DNA of 64,000 nt from Helicobacter suis HS1 (GTDB taxonomy: Bacteria; Campylobacterota; Campylobacteria; Campylobacterales; Helicobacteraceae), in the NCBI RefSeq assembly GCF_026000295.1, contig NZ_AP026769.1, forward strand, positions 496,001 through 560,000, read 5' to 3'. How positions within the stretch are numbered: the first letter of the stretch is position 1; every line of letters starts with the position of its first letter. The notes beneath the pieces were generated by a model. That model did not search any database. It worked only from the letters and a program-made list of their open reading frames with translations, and was not told the DNA's origin. A program made the position numbers and the translations under genes. Positions 56,939 to 64,000 of this stretch are shown one piece after another.

Positions 56939-59746
56939 ATGGGAAATTTGAGCCGTCGTTCGTTTTTGAAAATGGGCGCTATTGGGGCTGGTGCTGGGGC
57001 GAGCCTAGCTTTTGCTAACACAAAGACAACTAAACAAGAGCCAGTTATTGATCCTAATGAGGGAGTCAAACGGGTTAAAACCATTTGTAGCATTTGTTCG
57101 GCTGGTTGTGGGATCATTGCAGAGGTCAAAGACGGGGTGTGGATTCGCCAAGATGTGGCCCAAGATCACCCCATTAGCGCAGGAAGCCACTGCTGTAAGG
57201 GCGTGGATCAAATAGACTTAGTTAAATCTAAAATGCGCCTTAAATACCCGCTTAAAAGAGAGGGGGGGCAGTGGAAACGCATCAGCTATGAACAAGCCAT
57301 TGATGAGGTAAGCGCTAAGATGATTGCTATGCGCGCTAAATACGGGCCAGATAGCATGATGTTTTTAGGCAGTGCGAAAATGAATTCGCAGCAAGCCTAC
57401 TACTGGCGCAAATTTGCAGCCTTTTATGGCACGAACAATATTGACCATGTAGCTAGGATTTGACACAGCACCACAGTCGCCGGTGTGGCGAATACATGGG
57501 GGTATGGTGCGATGACAAATCACTTTGGAGACATTGTCGGGCATTCTAAAGCTATTTTGATGATTGGCCTTAATACGGCGGTGAGTAACCCCATTGGCTT
57601 TAAGCACTTTTTACAGGCAAAGGATCGCAATAACGCTAAACTTATCGTAATTGATCCGGTTTTTACAAAAAGTGCGGCTAAGGCAGATATTTATGTGCGT
57701 ATCCGCTCAGGCACTGATATTGCCTTTGTTTATGGCATGTTGCATTTGATCTTTAAGCATGGCTGGGAGGATAAAGAAGTCATCAAAAACCAAACTTATG
57801 GGATTGATGCGATTAAACAAGAGGCCTTGAAATACACACCAGAAGTGGTGGAGGATATTACGGGTGTACCTAGAGATTTGCTTATCCAGACTACCCGCGT
57901 ATTTGCGCAGGCTAAGCCAGCTACTCTAGCTTGGGCTCTAGGTATCACCCAGCACACTGTTGGCAGTTCTAATACCCGTATTTTGTCTATCTTGCAGCTT
58001 GTTTTGGGTAATATGGGCAAAAAAGGCGGTGGCTGTAATATTGTGCGCGGGCATGACAATGTACAGGGCTCTACGGATATGTGTTGTGTAGCAGATAATC
58101 TACCCGGCTATTATGGTTTGAGTGAGGAAAGCTGGAAATATTATGCCAAATGCTGGGGTGTGGATTTTTCGTATTTACAAAAACGCTTCCATGCGCCTGA
58201 GTGGATGCATAAAAAGGGTTATAGTTTGTCTTTGTGGTATGAGGGCGTGCTACAAGAGAGTAAAACCCACTCTAACGCCCCAATTAAGGGCTTGTGGGTG
58301 CAAGGCAACGGGGTTTCCTCTCTAGCGCACAATACAAAAATGGCTAAGGCTATTGAAAAGCTTGATTTAATGGTCATTGCTGAACCTTTCTTAAACGAAG
58401 CGGCCATTTTAACCGAGCGCCCTGATGGGGTTTATGTTTTGCCAGTGGCTACCCAGTTTGAATGTGAGGGCATCGTGGTAGCCACCAACAGAGGCGCGCA
58501 GTGGCGTAGCCAAGTGGTTAAGCCTATCTATGAAACCAAGCAAGATCACGAATTAATGTTTGAAATGGCTAAAAAATTTGGTTTCTATGATGAGTACACC
58601 AAAGCCCTTTTATGCGATTTTGATAAAGACGGCAAGCTTGTACAAGTGCGTAAAAGCTTTAGCTGGCCTGAAGATGCCACAAGAGAGCTTGCGCGCACGG
58701 TTAAGGTGATTGGATTAGGGGGCTGGACACCAGAGCGCTTAAAAGCCCAACAAGAAAACTGGCACATGTTTGATTATGAAACTTTAGAGGGCTATGGCCC
58801 TATGAAAGGGCAATATTATGGCTTGCCATGGCCAGCATGGACGCCACAACACCCCGGTACGCCTATTTTGTATGACACCAGTGTACCCACCAAAGAGGGG
58901 GGCATGGGCTTTAGGGCGCGCTTTGGCGAGGAGCGCAATGGGCAAAGTTTGCTTGCGGATAAAAGTGTAACGGTTAAGGGATCGGCTATACAGGGAGGCT
59001 ATCCAGAGATCACCAAAGCCAATATTGAAAAGGTACTTGGCATTAAGCTCACCCCGCATGAAAGAGAAATTATGGGGGATAACTGGAAAGTGGATACTAG
59101 CGGACTTATCCAGAAAAAATGCGATGAAAAGGGCGTGTGTGTCTATGGCAATGCTAGAGCGCGGGCAATTGTGTGGAGTTTTATTGATCAAATTCCTTTG
59201 CACAGAGAGCCTTTGCACTCCCCACGCCCTGATCTGGTGAAAAAATACCCCGCTATCAAGGATCAAATCAATAACTTTAGGGTAGATGTGCGCTATGCAA
59301 GCGAGCAAAGCCGGCAGGATTGGGCTAAGGAATTTCCAATTGTAATAGCCTCTATGCGTCTTGTGAATTTAAGCGGAGCAGGAATGTTAGAGAGAACAAG
59401 CAAGTATCTTTCTCATATCACTCCGGAAATGTTTTGCCATATCCACCCCGATCTAGCGCTTAGCCACGGGATTAAAGATGGGGAGATGATGTGGGTGCAT
59501 TCACCGGAGGGCACAAAAATTAAGGTTAAGGCTATTTTTAGCCACGCGGTTACTCCCGATCGCATTTGCATGCCCTATAGTTTTGCAGGAATCTTACAAG
59601 GAGTGGATTTGAGTCATCGCTACCCAGAGAACACTAAACCCTACACCACAGGTGAGAGTTCTAACACGATCACTAACTATGGCTTTGATCCAGTAACCCA
59701 AATTCCTGAATTTAATGCCGGCCTCTGCCGCATTGAGAAGGCTTAA
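56939..59746 (+). CDS. fdhA: Periplasmic formate dehydrogenase catalytic subunit, selenoprotein
   Basis: It has 935 residues from ATG 56939, with an in-frame TGA at 57461-57463 (codon 175) read as selenocysteine in VARI-U-HSTTVAG, the place of the metal-binding Sec/Cys. Earlier are the Tat signal SRRSFLKMG and a [4Fe-4S] site CSICSAGCG...CCKG; later, the bis-MGD-binding domains (GNMGKKGGGCN; NRGAQWRS; C-terminal THRYPENTKPYTTGE-like end). It oxidises formate to CO2 in the periplasm. Without Sec insertion only 174 residues would be made. The selenocysteine machinery is outside the window. Confidence 0.92.
57461..57490 (+). promoter_or_regulatory. Selenocysteine codon and likely SECIS hairpin
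   Basis: The TGA is followed after 10 bases by CCACA-GTCGCCGG-TGTGG, a 5-bp stem with a G/C-rich loop. The position fits a bacterial SECIS element bound by SelB, although the loop differs from the E. coli fdhF one. Confidence 0.5.
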
Positions 59747-59757
59747 AGGAGAGTACA

Positions 59758-60398
59758 TGACTAATTTAGCACCTGCCAAGCAAATCCCCAATGCTAACCG
59801 TATGAAATTTTATTGCGATGATAACCGCTGTATTAGTTGCTTTGCTTGTTCGGTGGCCTGTTCGCACTCCAACGAATTAGCAGTAGGGCTTAATAGGCGC
59901 AAGGTTGTTACGCTTTATGAGGGGGTAGAGGGCAAGGAAAAATCCATCTCCATTGCCTGCCAACACTGCACAGACGCGCCCTGTGCGCAGGTGTGCCCGG
60001 TGGATTGTTTTTATATCCGTGAGGATGGCATTGTACTACACAATAAAGAAACCTGTATTGGCTGTGGGTATTGTTTATATGCTTGCCCTTTTGGCGCGCC
60101 TCAATTTCCCAGAGACGGGGCTTTTGGTGTGCGTGGGGTGATGGATAAATGCACAATGTGTGCCGGAGGTCCAGCGCCTACGCATTCTAAAAAAGAAATG
60201 GAACTTTATGGAGTCAATCGCATTGCTGGCGGCCAAGTACCCATGTGTGCGGCAACTTGTGCGACCAATGCGTTATTAGTAGGGGATGCGCTTAGCATTG
60301 CAAACATCTACAGAAAACGCATCATGGCAAAATATGCCAATGCACAGGATTTTAAAACCAAAGCACAGCACCAATTAGAGGGCGCAGAACAGCCCTAA
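59758..60398 (+). CDS. fdhB: Formate dehydrogenase iron-sulfur subunit
   Basis: It has 213 residues from ATG 59758 (GGAG upstream). Four ferredoxin-like Cys groups: CISCFACSVAC, CQHCTDAPCAQVCP, CIGCGYCLYACPFG and CTMC...CAATC. It passes electrons from FdhA to the membrane cytochrome. It lies 11 bp after fdhA. Confidence 0.94.
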
Positions 60399-60408
60399 GG
60401 AGGGATTT

Positions 60409-61269
60409 ATGAGAAAGTTTATACTCCTTTTTATCACCTCTTTGCAAGCACAAGATCTGCCCCTAGATCAGGAGCGTGTTTTAGGGATTTTACCTTATGG
60501 GCAGATGCAGACAAGTAAGCTAGGGCAACTCTGGACTCTCTGGCAGGCGCATTATTTTTTAGGGCTATTTTTAGCGGTAGTGGTGGGGGTTGCTTTCGGG
60601 TTTTTGTTGCATTATTTAATCATCGGGCCTAAGATTTTTGCGCACGGGGGTAAAAAAATTCCCTTCTTCACGCGCTTTAACCGCATTATCCACTGGATTG
60701 CTGGAGTTTCTTTTACTTTACTCGTACCTACAGGTTTGATCATGATCTTTGGGGTGTATTTTGGGGGCGGAGCATTTGTACGGTTCTGTCGCATCGTGCA
60801 CAGTGTGGGCTGTATGATCTTTATGGTGGCTGTGTTGCCCATGCTTTTTATGTGGTTTAAGGACATGCTCTTTAGGCTGGCAGATATTAAATGGATGCTC
60901 ATTGTAGGGGGTTATTTGTCTAAAGAGAAAAAGCCCGTGCCTGCTTATAAATTCAACGCGGGGCAAAAAATATGGTTTTGGATCGCGACTTTAGGCGGGT
61001 TTGTGATGATAGTTAGCGGGGCGGTTTTGTACTTTAATACAGATGATTTAGGAAAAGTTGCTGACTTTTTTGGGCTTTATCAAATTTCGCTTTTACGGCT
61101 CAGTGCGCTTGTTCATAATTTTCTTGGCTTGGCTATGGTGGGCTTTTTCATCGTGCATTTATACATGTCCTTGTTTGCTATTAAAGGTTCGCTAAACTCC
61201 ATGCTTGATGGCAACAAAGAAGAAGAAGAGGTCAGAATTTTGCACAGCTTGTATCATAAGGGGGTGTAG
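60409..61269 (+). CDS. fdhC: Formate dehydrogenase cytochrome b556 subunit
   Basis: It has 286 residues, with a signal-like N-terminus and four main membrane helices. Haem-ligand histidines lie in FNRIIHWIAG, FCRIVHSVG and ALVHNFLGLAMVGFFIVHLY. It delivers electrons to menaquinone, coupling formate oxidation to respiration. AAGGAGG precedes the ATG. Confidence 0.92.
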   Translation: MRKFILLFITSLQAQDLPLDQERVLGILPYGQMQTSKLGQLWTLWQAHYFLGLFLAVVVGVAFGFLLHYLIIGPKIFAHGGKKIPFFTRFNRIIHWIAGVSFTLLVPTGLIMIFGVYFGGGAFVRFCRIVHSVGCMIFMVAVLPMLFMWFKDMLFRLADIKWMLIVGGYLSKEKKPVPAYKFNAGQKIWFWIATLGGFVMIVSGAVLYFNTDDLGKVADFFGLYQISLLRLSALVHNFLGLAMVGFFIVHLYMSLFAIKGSLNSMLDGNKEEEEVRILHSLYHKGV

Positions 61270-61308
61270 GTACAAATTTACATTTTAGGGGGAATGTAGT
61301 AGAATAGG

Positions 61309-61324
61309 CCCTTTTTATAAAGGG
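61309..61324. repeat. Hairpin upstream of the glycosyltransferase gene
   Basis: CCCTTT-TTAT-AAAGGG, a perfect 6-bp stem, ends 7 bp before ATG 61332 and includes the AAAGGG ribosome site, so it could hide that site in the mRNA or end transcription from fdhC. Confidence 0.4.
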
Positions 61325-61331
61325 ATTGTCA

Positions 61332-62464
61332 ATGTATATTTTTCGTGTTTTGCATGAATGCTGGCGAAGGGTTGTGGATACCTTGTGGCATGGTTATTTG
61401 AAGCCCGGCATCGAGGAAAAACTTTTTTGTAGCCTGCATGCTCTACTTTTGTTTTATCGTCGCTATAAACCACAAGAAATCCGTCCTAAAACCCTACTTC
61501 TTATACGGGTTGATAGACTGGGTGATTATTGTCTTATGAGAAATTTTTTAAAGCCTTTGAGGGAGGGCTATCCAGACTAAGAAATCACTTTTTTATGCCA
61601 TGCAAATTTCCCAGAATTAGTAGAAGCTTGCGATCGCGCATATGTGGATAAATTGATCTCTGCAAATTTTCTAAAGTACTCTTTGCTACGCCACCCTCTT
61701 TATACTCTTAAGGTGTTGTATATGTTGGCACAACAGAGTTATGAAATTGTGATCTCACCTATATATGGCCGCACTCAAGAAAGAGACGATCAAATTGTGT
61801 GCTGGATTAATGCCTCCACCAAGATCGGATCACTTGGATCAAGAATTTCAACGGATTGGTATCAAAATACTTCTATACACAGGCTCGATAGGGTTTATAC
61901 GACTTTTCTAGAGGCTAGACTAGAAAGGCTCTTTGAATTCGATCGTAATAGAGAGTTCTTTAGCCAGCTTCTTAAAAAGCCCCTTACAGATATTAAATAC
62001 CACCTTGATCTCCCCACTTACCCCAAAATTCCTCTCTCTCTCTCTCTCTCTCTTGTGAACCTTATGGGGTGTTTTTTCTAGGGGCTTTTGAGCCTCAAAG
62101 AAAATGGTCTTTTAAATCTTGGGTAGAACTTGCCTTAAAAATCTCACCAGATTTTCAAATTGTACTTTGTGGTTCAAAGGAAGAGATAGATGAGGCACAA
62201 GAGATCATGTTAGGTTTCCCTAAGGCTATTAATCTTGTAGGAAAAACCGCCTTTATAGAACTTTTACATGTCCTCTCTAAAGCCTCTTTTATTGTTTCTG
62301 TAGAAACAGCAATACCTCACTATGCTGTAGCTTTAGGCTTAGGTCCAATTTTTATAATCCCTAACGCCAATGCTCTCGTCCAGTTTGTCCCCTATCCAGA
62401 ATATATACAAGCTAATTACCATGTGATCTACCATCCTAAAATGGAAGCCTTATTAGCAACATAG
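61332..62464 (+). pseudogene. Family 9 glycosyltransferase (heptosyltransferase-like), switched off
   Basis: About 377 codons in three pieces. The first has LLLIRVDRLGDYCLMRNFL, typical of GT9 enzymes that add heptose or similar sugars to the LPS core. An in-frame TAA (61578-61580) interrupts GYPD-EITFLCHANFPELV. The frame then runs to a (CT)11 tract (62032-62053), after which it ends at 62081. In another frame the protein continues as EPYGVFFLGAFEPQRKWSF to the donor-site region VSVETAIPHYAVALG and stops at 62464. One CT unit fewer or two more would join them. So both a repeat and a nonsense codon block it. Confidence 0.8.
62032..62053 (+). repeat. (CT)11 dinucleotide tract
   Basis: Eleven perfect CT units within the glycosyltransferase coding region. 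A change of -1 or +2 units restores the frame. Such tracts in surface-sugar genes cause on/off phase variation in Helicobacter. Confidence 0.95.
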
Positions 62465-62891
62465 ACTAGATCTAAGAATCTACTGCCCTGGATTTTCTGA
62501 GAAAGTAGCTGAAAAAATGAAAGCTGTGGATGGGAGGTTGGTTAGGTAGGGTGGTGGCTCTTAAAGCTAGTACTTCTATCCATTATAAACTACACCACAA
62601 ATAAGTTTTTTAAAAGATAGAGTAAAAAGAGCTAGTTATAACGGATGTAATAAAATATATAAGTTTTTTATAGATGATCTGTATCCAACAAAAACAAGAT
62701 TTTTATAAATCAAGGAGTTTTAAATCCTTTTATAACCCACTTTTTACACAAAAATAACACTCTCTCCTACCACCGCCCTTCACTCTGCGCCTTAGCCTCG
62801 TTTAATTTTTAGGATTTGCTAGGTGTTGTTTTGTTATTTACGCTCACAAGGCTAACCGCGCTAGAATTAAAAAAGTCTTTTAGGAAAAATT
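62465..62891. other. AT-rich non-coding region
   Basis: Over 400 bp with no convincing gene on either strand, with runs of A and T around 62600-62760 (ATATAAGTTTTTTATAGATG). No repeat or tRNA seen. It separates the convergent glycosyltransferase and methylase genes. Confidence 0.5.
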
Positions 62892-64000
62892 TCATGAGCT
62901 TACTTTTTGGATTAGCATGCGTTTAAACTTTGACTTGCCTCCAATATAGGGCATATACTGCGTTAGTTTTGCAATTTTAAACCCACACTCTAACACACCA
63001 TTTAAAATAGGATTGGTTGACACTGCAAAGGGTAAATCGTAGTCGTTAGGGATATAGCTATTATCCACGAGTAAAGTCCCGCTATCATCAAATCTTTTAT
63101 ACACATCAGGAATCTCCTCAAGGGGGACAAACTTTAGTCTAGCAATATTGGATCTATTTTTAATGGAAAAATTAGTAAAAAATGCCCTGCTGCGCGCACT
63201 AACTGGCGTTTAGGGTTTAAATACCAATACACGCTATTAAAACCCGGCCTTACCTTATTTTGTGCAAAATAGGGAATGCAAGCGGTGCTGATGGGGAGTG
63301 TAACATTGGATAAAATGATAAATTTCTTTTTACTCTTAATGAGAATCTGCCAATATTCTATGGCGCGCGAAAAGGGCGGATTGGTGCACACAATGTCGGC
63401 TTCCTGCTCTAAAATCCTTAAAGACTCCTTTTCTTCAAAGCCCCCCGTGTAGCCCGGTGGGGTGCGCTTCATCTCGTGCGCCCCCTCTTTGGTGAAGATA
63501 TAGCCCCGCGCCCCCGCATTGAATAAATCCTGTTGGCTGCCATAATGCGTACAAATGAGTTTTTTAAGTTTGAGTCTAAAGAAATGCTTTAAAAAATACA
63601 GCGCAAACGCGCTAGAGTCGGTGTAATCTCTATTCTCCCCGATCGCATCATCGCAGTTACAAAACACGACTTTATCCTGCCATATTTTTAGAGGGTATTT
63701 AGACAATTCTTTTTCTACATCCTCGTATCTAGTATAAAACTCATCGTTTTTGACACGCATGGCCTTGTTTAAAATGTCAGCTCTTGCAAGTCTCCGTTCT
63801 TGCAGACTGGGCGTGGTGAGGGGCTTTAGGGCGCGTTGTTGTCTAGGCAATTTGATGCTCACTTGGGCGACAAAATCAGGATGTGCTTTAATAAAACTTA
63901 AATAATTTTCAAAGAGTGCGGGGTTATAAAAATAGATTTCTCGCGTTTGCACTTCTCTTAAATGGGCAAAGGCGTTTTTAAGGTCCTGCTCGATTTGGCG
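62892..64000 (-). pseudogene. EcoRI-type adenine-specific methyltransferase, frameshifted, 5' end beyond window
   Basis: The frame is open to the right edge; the visible first Met-equivalent (63952) is internal. Features: NDEFYTRYEDVEKEL, VVFCNCDDAIGENR, CTNPPFSRAIEYW (the NPPF catalytic motif) as in the EcoRI methylase family. The A6 tract at 63177-63182 (T6 on the coding strand) lacks one base. Restoring it changes AGHFLLIFPLK into HFFTNFSIKNRS and joins the last part (LKFVPLEEIPDVYKRFDD...) to the stop at 62892. The product would methylate adenine in an unknown site. No cognate endonuclease is visible. Confidence 0.75.

Noticed and set aside
57464-59746. fdhA as a pseudogene broken by TGA
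   Set aside because: The TGA is exactly at the Sec/Cys active-site position, the frame is intact on both sides and a hairpin follows, so selenocysteine is the better reading.
62465-62891. Possible small genes in the AT-rich gap
   Set aside because: No frame with a plausible start, ribosome site and non-random composition was found.

Overview
This window looks like chromosomal DNA from a non-pylori gastric Helicobacter, in the felis/bizzozeronii/heilmannii range (inference). The grounds are AT-rich DNA, Helicobacter-type proteins throughout (LuxS, AmiE, FabH, Dcd, the four-subunit pyruvate:ferredoxin oxidoreductase, Hcp/Sel1 proteins, the tRNA-linked lipoprotein trl), and gene blocks that I recall in the same order from H. 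pylori: tRNA-Gly/trl/tRNA-Leu; porGDAB-purB; ribE-tatD-mltD-rlpA-lptC-lptA-engB-pbp2; cysK-metB-luxS; rimO-gpt; ndk-rpmF-plsX-fabH. All comparisons are from memory and no database was searched.

Layout. 1-6.2 kb: an unidentified partial gene, an NhaC-type antiporter, four tRNAs around trl, yejEF and dcd. 6.2-9.8 kb: rlmN, then a 1.8 kb accessory element with roughly 185-205 bp inverted termini and a phage-like lysis cassette (DUF5675, small membrane protein, holin), next to an IS607-type remnant. 9.7-14.3 kb: purB and the pyruvate oxidoreductase operon. 14.3-22 kb: envelope genes (FlhX, RibE, TatD, two lytic transglycosylases, Lpt proteins, EngB, PBP2). 22-29.2 kb: serB, hypF, agmatine deiminase, tsaD, a chemoreceptor with a c-type haem motif, comF. 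29.2-33.2 kb: decayed Sel1, methylase and type I restriction-modification genes, the last directly behind luxS. 33.2-39.2 kb: reverse transsulfuration/AI-2 genes and carB. 39.2-47.5 kb: an amidase gene with a displaced 5' end, then an exact 3,271 bp tandem duplication carrying three Sel1-repeat genes and part of rimO. 47.5-56 kb: housekeeping genes interrupted by hsdS cassette fragments. 56-61.3 kb: a periplasmic formate dehydrogenase operon whose catalytic subunit has an in-frame selenocysteine TGA. 61.3-64 kb: a glycosyltransferase gene with a CT repeat, switched off, and an EcoRI-type adenine methylase running off the end.

Two themes stand out. First, sequence plasticity: dinucleotide repeats in trl and the glycosyltransferase, six 12-bp repeats encoding TAEL in hsdS, silent hsdS fragments and several direct duplications. 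All seven scattered differences between the two 3.27 kb copies fall inside GTAC palindromes. Second, many genes (carB, metB, hsdM, hsdS, the methylase, the Sel1 genes) are broken by single-base changes, mostly a missing base in a short homopolymer. This could be real decay or phase variation, but long-read sequencing error would look the same, so these calls need read-level confirmation.

Functionally the core genes fit a microaerophile living on organic acids. Pyruvate oxidoreductase makes acetyl-CoA, formate dehydrogenase feeds electrons to quinone from the periplasm, and the amidase and agmatine deiminase can yield ammonia. HypF supports hydrogenase maturation.
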